Positions 34,320-41,652 of a stretch of DNA of 64,000 nucleotides are shown here, piece after piece. The translations under genes were made by a program, and so were the position numbers. Each line of letters opens with the position of its first letter. Positions within the stretch are counted from its first letter, which is position 1. This stretch comes from Myxococcales bacterium 68-20 (GTDB taxonomy: Bacteria > Myxococcota_A > Polyangia > Polyangiales > Polyangiaceae), in assembly GCA_001899635.1 (NCBI GenBank), contig MKVQ01000024.1, positions 115,791 through 179,790 of the forward strand. The letters run 5' to 3'. The notes under the pieces were generated by a model. It saw only the letters and a program-made list of their open reading frames with translations. It was not told the origin of the DNA and ran no database searches.

Positions 34320-36209
34320 TCAATCGGTAGTGAAGCAGAGATGGTTGATGTCGTCGTGGGTGACCACGAAGATGGATCCGCCCGGGCCGACGAGCAGCTC
34401 GGCGTCGGGCGACACGAAGTCTTCAGCCTCGGGAAAGAGGCGCACGGGCACGAAGCGCGCGGCGGCGCGATCGGCACGAAGGAGGACGAGCCCGTCCTCT
34501 CGCGCGGCGATCAAGTTGCCGCCCGAGATTGCTCGGCCGGCGAGTGACGGTCCGAGGACGTCGCCGGACGGGTCGGTCGCGATGACGGCTCCGCGCGCGT
34601 CGACGAGATGAGCCGTGTGCTCGAGGCGGCCGCGCTTCTCCGTCGCGAACGTCACGAGCACGTGCGCCTCGTCGAACACGGCCGACCAGCCGAGGAGCTT
34701 GCCCTCGATCCGCGGGAAGGCCTCGATCTGTCGGAGCACGCCGCGCCGCGGATCGAAGACGAACGCCACCGTGAGCGAGCCGGCGCGATAGAACGCGAAG
34801 CCGAGCGAGGAGCCCACTCGCACGCGGGTCTGTCCTGCGAGCACCTGACCGATGCGCGTGTCGTTCGCGCCGCGGACGAGCGCGTCGCCCTCGACGAGGA
34901 CGAGCCCCTCGAGGCCCGCATCGGCCGCGAGCTCGCCGTGGACGAGCCCGATCGGTCGCGACTCGAGCACGCGCTGACACGCGAGCTTCGCAGCGCGCCC
35001 GCGTGCGCCGACCCAGGTCGCGCTCCCGGCGATCCGTACGATGCGCGCGGGATCGCGAAAGATGCTCGCAAGCGCATCGCCGGCCTCTTCACCCGTGGCG
35101 GGAAGGACGGGCGCGCCGCGTTCTCGGAAGAGCTGGCCGTCTTCTTCGTACGCGTAGTGGAGGCCGCCCTGCACGACGGCCGCGACGATGCGTCCTCGTC
35201 TCGTCGCGAAGAGCGGCGTCGCGCGGAGGCGACCTCGGGCGCGCACGGCGGGGGTGACGTGCACGCGAGCGGTGCAGGCGGGACAGCTCCGGCGTGAGTG
35301 TTCGGCGCCGCAGGCGCAGCGCACGAAGCGGGTATCGAGGATGCAGGAGGGGAGGGGCTCGCGCAGGTCGTGCTCGAAGACACGCTCGAACCACGCGAGC
35401 GCATCGTCGGGGAGGACGTCCGGGCGCGCGGCCACGTTCGGGAGCTTCACGTCGCTCCGGAGCACCGAGCACCGCGCCTCCGCGCGCCGCAGCATCGTCC
35501 CGTAGGACGGATGTGCACCGCCGAACGGGTGGACGTAGAGGAGCGATCCGAAGAGGAGGACGGCGAGGGCGTACCAGTCGGACTCGCGCGAGAGCGCGTC
35601 GGTCGTGCCGAGGTCGACGCCGTAGAGCCGAGGATCGAGGAAGCGTTCGTGCGCGACGACGCAGCGGTGCGCGCCGAACTGCATCGAGTCGGCGTCGATG
35701 AGCCATGGCGTCCACGAGGCGGCTCCCGCCGTGAGCGGCGCCGAGGAGGGAGGCGTGACGACGACGTTTCCGTCGTTCAGATCGCCGACGACGATCGCAC
35801 GAGCGTGGAGCCGCTCGACCGTCGCGCCGAGATCGCGGAAGAGCGCGAGCACCGTCGCGCTGTCGACTTGGCCGTCGCGCCAGCGGCGCTGCGAGAAGCG
35901 ATGGAGGTCGACCGCTCCGGCCAGCGCGCGCATCGAGAAACCGACGACCGAGCCCCGTCCGTCCTCGACGAGATCGAGCGGCGCGACGACGCGCGGCGGC
36001 AGGAGCGTCGGGAACGCGCGGAGCTTCTGCTCCCGGGCGGCGTCGGGGACGGTGAAGACCTTCACTGCGAGGTCGCCGATGCGGTACACGCGGCCCTCTC
36101 CGCCCTCGCCGATCAGATCGCGCTCGTCGAGGCGTAGCCGACGTCGTCCGAGGAAGACGACGGCGCTCGTGCTTCGTCCGCTCCGTGCGGTTGCAGCGGA
36201 GGCCATCAT
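34320..36209 (-). CDS. atypical protein kinase with zinc ribbon and C-terminal repeat domain (TerY-P type)
   Basis: 629 aa. Kinase lobe 25-290: Gly loop GEGGEGRVY (34-42), K50 in LAVKVF, and a variant catalytic loop GDLNDGN (D143, N148) lacking the usual His-Arg. The metal-binding motif is IDADS (D172) in place of DFG. These variants match the atypical kinases paired with TerY and PP2C. Residues 298-312 form a zinc-ribbon-like CACG...CPAC. The remaining 310 residues form repeated short strands (LVLVEGDALVRGAND, LLVGPGGSIFVVTHDD) suggestive of a beta-propeller. The ATG at 36209 overlaps the phosphatase stop; GAGGAGG precedes it. Substrate unknown, but the adjacent vWA protein and hydrolase are candidates. 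Confidence 0.85.
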   Translation of the reverse strand: MMASAATARSGRSTSAVVFLGRRRLRLDERDLIGEGGEGRVYRIGDLAVKVFTVPDAAREQKLRAFPTLLPPRVVAPLDLVEDGRGSVVGFSMRALAGAVDLHRFSQRRWRDGQVDSATVLALFRDLGATVERLHARAIVVGDLNDGNVVVTPPSSAPLTAGAASWTPWLIDADSMQFGAHRCVVAHERFLDPRLYGVDLGTTDALSRESDWYALAVLLFGSLLYVHPFGGAHPSYGTMLRRAEARCSVLRSDVKLPNVAARPDVLPDDALAWFERVFEHDLREPLPSCILDTRFVRCACGAEHSRRSCPACTARVHVTPAVRARGRLRATPLFATRRGRIVAAVVQGGLHYAYEEDGQLFRERGAPVLPATGEEAGDALASIFRDPARIVRIAGSATWVGARGRAAKLACQRVLESRPIGLVHGELAADAGLEGLVLVEGDALVRGANDTRIGQVLAGQTRVRVGSSLGFAFYRAGSLTVAFVFDPRRGVLRQIEAFPRIEGKLLGWSAVFDEAHVLVTFATEKRGRLEHTAHLVDARGAVIATDPSGDVLGPSLAGRAISGGNLIAAREDGLVLLRADRAAARFVPVRLFPEAEDFVSPDAELLVGPGGSIFVVTHDDINHLCFTTD

Positions 36210-36970
36210 GCCCTCCTCACGACGCCGACGGTCGCGTCGTCCCAGAAGTGTCCGCGGTCTTCGAGCGCGACGAGTCGTTTCCGCAGGAGCGACGGGTTCG
36301 CGAGGAGGCGGTCGTCTCGGATGAACGTCTCGAGCGAGGGATCGGCGCCGGGGACGAGGAGCTCCGCCGCGCCGTCCGTCGCGATCGCGATCGCCTCGAC
36401 GTCCGCCGCGGCGCTCACGTGGTGCATGCTGGGCGTGATGGTCGCCCCGAGGAGCGCATAGGCGGCGTACGGCGGTGCGTTCTCGGGCCCGGGATCGATC
36501 GTGGTGGCTCGGGCATCGACCCAGACGATGCCGTCCCCGACGCCGAAGACGACCGCATGCTCGCGGGTGACGACCGCGGCGAGGAACCCGAACAGCAGCA
36601 GCTCGCCGACGCCGCCCGCGTCGATCGTGCCGTCGGACGAGAGCGAGAGGGCCGTCGCGCGCAGGCGTTCGACGAGCGCCTGCGTGACCGCGATCGCCGC
36701 GCGGCATGGATCTTTGCCGGGGAAGCGATCGGCGATCAGATCCGCGAGCCAGGCCGCGCCGAGACGCGCGCCGACCTCGCTCGCCGCTCCGCTCGAGCAG
36801 CCGTCGGTGACGATCGCCGCGGTGACGGCGGGCGTCGCGATCCGGGCGAAGCCGTCCTGACCGTCGCGACGTGCGCGGCGATGATCGCGACCGGCGACGC
36901 TGCCGACAGCGACGCCGAAGCCGGTCGTCGAGGTCTCCACGAGGCCGGGGGAGCCAGCAGAAAGAGTCAT
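36206..36970 (-). CDS. PP2C-like Ser/Thr phosphatase
   Basis: 254 aa, no signal peptide. PP2C features in order: GRDHRRARRDGQDGFARI (first metal region; the usual N-Q-D pattern is loosely kept), VTDGCSSG near 55, FGVGDGIVW near 142, AIATDGAAE near 199, and FWDDATVGVV near the C-terminus (final metal Asp). First gene of the five-gene cluster; its stop overlaps the kinase start, so kinase and phosphatase should be made in matched amounts. No ribosome site precedes the ATG; the promoter lies so close that a leaderless transcript is likely. Confidence 0.85.
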   Translation of the reverse strand: MTLSAGSPGLVETSTTGFGVAVGSVAGRDHRRARRDGQDGFARIATPAVTAAIVTDGCSSGAASEVGARLGAAWLADLIADRFPGKDPCRAAIAVTQALVERLRATALSLSSDGTIDAGGVGELLLFGFLAAVVTREHAVVFGVGDGIVWVDARATTIDPGPENAPPYAAYALLGATITPSMHHVSAAADVEAIAIATDGAAELLVPGADPSLETFIRDDRLLANPSLLRKRLVALEDRGHFWDDATVGVVRRA

Positions 36971-36974
36971 TATT

Positions 36975-37006
36975 ACTCATATTGAGTCCAGGGGACTTTA
37001 TGTCAA
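36975..37006 (-). promoter_or_regulatory. promoter with overlapping 13-bp palindrome before the phosphatase operon
   Basis: On the minus strand a perfect TTGACA (37006-37001) is followed after 17 bp by AATATG or after 19 bp by TATGAG. The -10 region coincides with ACTCATATTGAGT (plus strand 36975-36987), a perfect inverted repeat with 5-bp arms around TAT. The palindrome ends 4 bp before the ATG at 36970. This short AT-rich patch stands out from its surroundings. It is a plausible operator for the NrtR-like product, but no motif comparison could be made. Confidence 0.65.
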
Positions 37007-37359
37007 GGCGACATCGGGCGGATCGGGCCCGACGTCGAGGGCTGGGGCCGATCGGGCACGGGCCCGTGCGCGCTTACGGGTGAGTCACGCGCAGGAAAGG
37101 GGAACGGCGGCGCGCCATGCCTCGGCACGCACCGCATCGCGCTCGCGCGCGGTACGCCTCGGCCTCGGGACCGATCGCGACGCCGTTCGCGTCGAGCGAT
37201 CCCTCGATCCGTTTCCTCCGTTCGGGCGCGGTTCCGCCGGCCCATTTGCGGTCGTCTGCTCGGCGAACGCTCGCGCGGAGGGCGCCCGGCCTGGCCGCGA
37301 CGCTGGAAGGGCCGGTGATCCTCGCGGTCGACTAGGGCCCTGGATGATCGACGTCGACG
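37007..37359. other. gene-less interval upstream of phosphatase operon
   Basis: 353 bp with only Arg/Ser/Pro-rich shadow frames on both strands. Beyond the promoter at its left border nothing can be supported. Confidence 0.5.
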
Positions 37360-37638
37360 CTACTCGTCGTGGGCGTCGCCGCTCGGGTTCACGGTCGCGG
37401 GCGGGTTCCGAAAGACGAGCCCGCTCGGCGTCGTGCCGAACCACGGCGAGGCGAGGCCGCATTGCGTGCAGACGAGACGATAGGCCTTCGCGGCGCCGTC
37501 GACGGCGAGCGCCATCCCGGACGTGTCACGCGGGCAGCGAATGACCTCACCAGCCCGGAACTTTGCCCAGAGCTGTGTGATCTCCGCGTGCGACAGGTGC
37601 GGTGACTCTGGCGGGCTCCCGCCGCCCTTCTCGCTCAT
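37360..37638 (-). CDS. small zinc-ribbon-like protein
   Basis: 92 aa. An N-terminal helical part (LSHAEITQLWAKFRAGEVI) is followed by a two-knuckle motif CPRDTSG ... LVCTQCGLASPWF, in which the first knuckle has only one Cys. C-terminal tail is disordered (PPATVNPSGDAHDE). No family name. It is on the same strand as the phosphatase operon but 390 bp upstream with a separate promoter, so not clearly part of it. Confidence 0.65.
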   Translation of the reverse strand: MSEKGGGSPPESPHLSHAEITQLWAKFRAGEVIRCPRDTSGMALAVDGAAKAYRLVCTQCGLASPWFGTTPSGLVFRNPPATVNPSGDAHDE

Positions 37639-37785
37639 TGTCCACCCTTTCTACACTCGAATCGGGTCGCGCGACACCATCTCTCGCTCGAAGGCGGGTG
37701 GTCCGCCCGGAGGTCGGGGGGTGGAATGCACTGGCCCCCGGGCGCTCGGCGGCTAGCCGGCTCGGAAGTGAGGTATACGGAGGGG

Positions 37786-38580
37786 ATGATTCGGGACGGT
37801 CGCCAGTCCGCCGGTAAGACGGACGCTTCGGGAGACAGGGATGGCCGGAGCGCTCGGGCCGCGCGGAGGGTCCTCGTCGTGGGCGCCACGGGCCGCCTCG
37901 GGGTCGCGATCGCCGAGGCGGTCGCGGATCGTGGCGACGAGGTGGTCCTCACGGCGCGCGACCCAAACAAGCTCGAACAGCTCGCGGCGTCGCTCGATCG
38001 CGGCCGGGGCCCGGCGCAGCTCGTCTGCGCGGATCTGACCCATCGCGACGCAGTCACCCAGATCGTCGAGGGGCTCCGCGCCGCGGTTCCGCCGACCGAC
38101 GAGCGCGGGAGCGTCGACGACATCGTCCTCGCATGCGGGCCGTTCCCGCGGACGCCGTTCGATGACCTGCGCCGCGAGGACCTGGAGCGCACGATGACGG
38201 TGCACTGCATCGCGCCGCTGCTTCTCGTCCATGCGCTCTCCGGCGACCTCGCCAAGGCCAAGGGGGCGGTGGTCGCCCTCGGCGACGCCGGCACGACACG
38301 CCCGTACGAGCATCACGTTGCGTATCTCACCGCGAAGGGCGCCGTGAAGACGGGGCTCCGGGCGCTCGCCGTCGAGCTCGCTCCCGACGTCCGCGTGAAC
38401 ATCGTGGAGCTCGGGATCGTCGCGGATCCCGAGGCGGACGCCGATCCGCTCCGACAGCACCGCCTCGCGACGCGTTCGCAGCTCGGTCGCTTCGGCACCC
38501 CGGAGGAAGTCGTGCACGTCGTGCTCTCCCTGCTCGACGCGACCTGGGCGACCGGAGAGATCTGGGGCATCGGCCGCTGA
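37786..38580 (+). CDS. short-chain dehydrogenase, pteridine-reductase-like
   Basis: 264 aa. Classical SDR: cofactor motif GATGRLG near residue 33-39 (NADP-type R follows the second strand, TARDPNK), catalytic YLTAK near 185-189. The usual catalytic Ser region reads ALGDAGTTRPY; an Asp near this site is seen in FolM/PTR1-type pteridine reductases, which act on dihydrobiopterin or dihydrofolate. The N-terminal 25 residues are a polar extension. GGAGG is only 2 bp from the ATG at 37786, so an alternative start is possible. No folate gene is adjacent. Confidence 0.82.
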   Translation: MIRDGRQSAGKTDASGDRDGRSARAARRVLVVGATGRLGVAIAEAVADRGDEVVLTARDPNKLEQLAASLDRGRGPAQLVCADLTHRDAVTQIVEGLRAAVPPTDERGSVDDIVLACGPFPRTPFDDLRREDLERTMTVHCIAPLLLVHALSGDLAKAKGAVVALGDAGTTRPYEHHVAYLTAKGAVKTGLRALAVELAPDVRVNIVELGIVADPEADADPLRQHRLATRSQLGRFGTPEEVVHVVLSLLDATWATGEIWGIGR

Positions 38581-38649
38581 ATCGGCCGTCCGCGTCGTCG
38601 ATCGAGAGCCCGCGCGCCGCGGCTGGTCACGTGGGTGCCGGCGCGTTCG

Positions 38650-39849
38650 TCACTTCCCCTTGCGGGAGAGCTGCTGCTTGGCGGCGGTCTGGATCGCGCC
38701 GCTGACTTCCTTGCTCTTCGCGAGCGACTTGAGATCGTTCTCGCGCAGGTGGAGGACGAACTTCGACGCCTGCCCGAACGGCGTTCGCGGGTTTGCGACG
38801 AGGTTGAACTTGATCATGTAGTGGCGCGTCCACTCGCGGTTGATCGCGATCTCGCGGAGCACGTCCTCCGCCACATTTCGAAGGCCTGCGATGCGGACGA
38901 TCTCGGTATCGCTGACGCCGGGCGTGTTCAGCGCCGCGACGGCCACGAGTGGGTTCGCGTCGCGGACGCCCAGCATGCGGAGCGCCTTCACGTCGTAGCG
39001 CTCCTCGCCGATCTCCTTGCCGTCCTTATCGTACTGCTTGAGCGTGGCGACGTTGAGGAACCGGATCTTCGCGGCCGGCCGCATGTCCGCCCAGATCGCG
39101 TGGAGCGGGCGCGCCTTCAGCGCGACCTCCTCCTGGCCGGTCTCCGGGTTGAGCTCGTGCGTGTCCTCGCCGTCGGCGAGCCGGAGCTCCTTCGCCTTCT
39201 CGCTCGCGTCGTTGAACTGCACGTCGTCGAACGACGGCTCCTCCGTCGCCTCGGCGATCAGCTCACCCTGGATGGCCTGCTTGGCCTGCGCGAACGCGGG
39301 GATCGCGAGCTCGATGTTGTTGCGGACGGCGAGCTCGAGGATGCGATCTGCCGTCGACATCCGGCAGTTCTTGTTCAGGTAGAGCTTCTCGATGATCGCG
39401 GGCGTCGCGAGGAGCCGCTCTTCGTTCGTCGCGATGAGCTCGCAGACGCCCTCGGTGCCGAGCGCTGCCATCGCCGCGACCGTCTCCGAGGCGATCGCGG
39501 GGTGAAGGAGGACCTTCTCGGAGATCGCCGCGTCGCTCGCGTAGAGCGGTCCGAGCGCGTCGAGGACGCCCGGATGCAGGTCGGGGAGGGCGAGGGCGCC
39601 GTTGATGAGCGGCGGCGGGAGCTTCTCGAGCGTCTTCTTCGCCGTCTCTGCGTTCGCGTCTCCGCCCTGCGAGAGGAGGACGACCACCGCCAGGATCGCG
39701 CCGGGCGGGAGACCCGGAATGAGGCCCTTCGAGGCCATGGCCTTCAGCGGCGGCGGGCCTGCCGGGTCGAGGATCTTCTGTGCAGCCGGAGGAAGAGTCG
39801 ACGGATCGATGATGAGAACGCTCACGACGGGGCAGGAGGTTACGTGCAT
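38650..39849 (-). CDS. HEAT-like repeat protein, myxobacterial, unknown function
   Basis: 399 aa, cytoplasmic. Repeated short helical units with Asn-Thr-Pro or Asn-Pro-x-x-Pro turns (VAALNTPGVSDTEIVRIAGLRN, then FNLVANPRTPFGQASKFV) suggest HEAT/leucine-rich-variant repeats. N-terminal VSVLIIDPSTLPPAAQKILDP precedes a helical region. A charged loop sits near 215-250. A second 399-aa protein at 52056 has similar repeat turns, so the two may be distant paralogues. The start is uncertain; a GTG nine codons downstream is possible. Upstream lies a purine-rich GA tract (about 39890-39950). Confidence 0.7.
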   Translation of the reverse strand: MHVTSCPVVSVLIIDPSTLPPAAQKILDPAGPPPLKAMASKGLIPGLPPGAILAVVVLLSQGGDANAETAKKTLEKLPPPLINGALALPDLHPGVLDALGPLYASDAAISEKVLLHPAIASETVAAMAALGTEGVCELIATNEERLLATPAIIEKLYLNKNCRMSTADRILELAVRNNIELAIPAFAQAKQAIQGELIAEATEEPSFDDVQFNDASEKAKELRLADGEDTHELNPETGQEEVALKARPLHAIWADMRPAAKIRFLNVATLKQYDKDGKEIGEERYDVKALRMLGVRDANPLVAVAALNTPGVSDTEIVRIAGLRNVAEDVLREIAINREWTRHYMIKFNLVANPRTPFGQASKFVLHLRENDLKSLAKSKEVSGAIQTAAKQQLSRKGK

Positions 39850-40125
39850 GCGTGCGGGCGCGCCAGCGCTGTCGGGGAGAGGCGCCCAGAGCGGGAGGCC
39901 AGAGAGCGTGAGCCCAGAGAGCGTGAGAGAGGGCGAGAGAGAGAGAGTCACCCGAACGGATGGCACGAGCGCGTCGTCCTCACGTCACGCCTCACGAACG
40001 CGGTGGCCGTCGAGCTAGAGGCCTGGCGCGTCTGCGATCGTGGATTTACCTTCGCGCTTGCAGGTGTTTCCATGGGCGACTGCCGTGGCTGACGCGCCGG
40101 CGCAACGAAACGAGGAGAGTCGACG

Positions 40126-41325
40126 ATGGGCGTGATGGATTTCGTGAAGAACGGCGTGCGCGAGATGATGATCGCGCGTCCGGACCACTTCAAGCAGCTC
40201 ATCGTCTACAAGCATCCGGATCAGAACTTCCCGTTCTGGTCGCAGCTCACGGTCGACAGCGACGAGTGCGCGGTGTTCTTCAAGGACGGCCGGGTGGTCG
40301 GCGTGCTGCCTCCGGGCCGTCACACGCTGTCGACCCAGAACATCCCGTTCCTCAACAACATCGTCAACAAGTTCACCGGCGGCGACGTCTTCATCAGCGA
40401 GATCTACTTCGTCAAGACCTCGCCCGTTCGCAGCATCCCGTTCGGCGGTCCGATCGGCGACATGATCGACCCGCTCACCCAGGAGCAGGTCATCCCCCGC
40501 ATCTTCGGTGAGTTCTCGCTCGTCGTGACCGATCCGGTGCGGTTCATCGTCGGCTACACCGGCCAAGCGGCGCAGGGCGACAACGACCAGGTCCTTCACT
40601 GGATCAAGGGTCTGTTCATGAACGGCGTGAAGACCACGCTGGGCGAGCTCTGCGAGGTCGAGGGCAAGAGCGTCCTCCAGGCGGTGAGCCTGACGAGCAA
40701 GCTGTCGAACGCGTTCGTCGCGAACGCGCCCGATCTGCAGGACATCGGCGTTCGAATCCTGCAGATGGGGCAGTTCAACCTCAACTTCAGCGAGGACGAT
40801 CGCCAGCGCCTCGTTGCGGCGAACGCGGAGGTCGCGAAGGCGAACCGTGGCGTCAAGATCGCCGAGGCGCAGGCGAGGGCGAAGCAGTTCGAGCTCGACC
40901 AGAAGTACAACCAGGACGCGCGCTACGTTCAGAACCTCGCGGGCAACTACAACAACTACGCCGCGGGCCAGGCGATGATGGGCGCGGGGCAGGGCATGGC
41001 CACGCACGGCGTCGAAGGCGGCGTCGCGGGCGCCGGCATCCAGATGGCGATGGGCGTCAACATGGCGAACGCGATGGCGGGCGCGATGCAGCCGCAGGCG
41101 GCGATGGCTGCGCCCCCGCAGTTCTCCGCCGGCGGCGCGAGCGTGACCTGCGGGAACTGCAACACGCGTCAGCCGGGCGGGAAGTTCTGCGCCGAATGTG
41201 GGACGGCGCTCGCCCAGCCGAAGAAGTTCTGCACCGGCTGCGGGCAGGAGCTCCTCGGCGCGGCGAAGTTCTGCGCGCACTGCGGCACGCCTGCAGGCGC
41301 CCAGAGCGCGACGTCGTCAGGCTGA
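40126..41325 (+). CDS. SPFH-domain protein with C-terminal double zinc ribbons
   Basis: 399 aa. Residues 1-260 form an SPFH (band-7-like) domain of the YdjI/virion-core type: VYKHPDQNFPFWSQLTVDSDECAVFFKDG, VGVLPPGRHTL, then helices ending in EAQARAKQFELDQ. An Ala/Met/Gly-rich linker (270-340) connects to three CxxC-type knuckle pairs: CGNCNTRQPGGKFCAEC, FCTGCGQELLGAAKFCAHC. There is no membrane helix. GGAG lies 10 bp before the ATG. Such proteins are thought to form ring-like scaffolds, sometimes linked to envelope stress. It precedes the kinase operon but may be independent. Confidence 0.85.
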   Translation: MGVMDFVKNGVREMMIARPDHFKQLIVYKHPDQNFPFWSQLTVDSDECAVFFKDGRVVGVLPPGRHTLSTQNIPFLNNIVNKFTGGDVFISEIYFVKTSPVRSIPFGGPIGDMIDPLTQEQVIPRIFGEFSLVVTDPVRFIVGYTGQAAQGDNDQVLHWIKGLFMNGVKTTLGELCEVEGKSVLQAVSLTSKLSNAFVANAPDLQDIGVRILQMGQFNLNFSEDDRQRLVAANAEVAKANRGVKIAEAQARAKQFELDQKYNQDARYVQNLAGNYNNYAAGQAMMGAGQGMATHGVEGGVAGAGIQMAMGVNMANAMAGAMQPQAAMAAPPQFSAGGASVTCGNCNTRQPGGKFCAECGTALAQPKKFCTGCGQELLGAAKFCAHCGTPAGAQSATSSG

Positions 41326-41394
41326 TTCGCTCCGCCGAGCGAGCGCTGAACCGTCGCGCTCTCGCCACGAGCCAGCCTGAGGTACAATCCAGGC

Positions 41395-41652
41395 GTGCTC
41401 CGCCAGGGCTTCGTCGCGGTCGCGCTCGTCGCGCTCGGGGTCTCGCGTGACCCCGGATGCGGTGGCATCGACAATCCGCAGGGCGGCACCAATGCCCCGT
41501 GCACGCGGAGCTCCGACTGCGGGGGCAGCCTCGTGTGTCTAGCGGGCGTGTGCCGGGACCACGACGAAGACGACGACGGGAGCCTCGACTCCGGAACGGA
41601 GCACGAGAGCTCCGTGCCCGACGCCGGAGACGGGGGCGATGGCGGCGGCTGA
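41395..41652 (+). CDS. small Cys- and Asp-rich exported protein
   Basis: 85 aa from a GTG. Hydrophobic leader (FVAVALVALGVS) followed by a Cys cluster (CGGIDNP, APCTRSSDCGGSLVCLAGVC) of the kind seen in many myxobacterial secreted proteins, then an acidic tail rich in Asp/Gly. The last 14 bp overlap the next gene, a Ser/Thr kinase, so the pair is translationally linked. It may be a small lipoprotein or periplasmic partner of that kinase; this is inference. Confidence 0.62.
   Translation: MLRQGFVAVALVALGVSRDPGCGGIDNPQGGTNAPCTRSSDCGGSLVCLAGVCRDHDEDDDGSLDSGTEHESSVPDAGDGGDGGG

Noticed and set aside
36210..36980. Extended N-terminus for the zinc-ribbon kinase
   Set aside because: It is the shadow of the PP2C gene; the ATG at 36209 has a good ribosome site and starts the kinase-like sequence.
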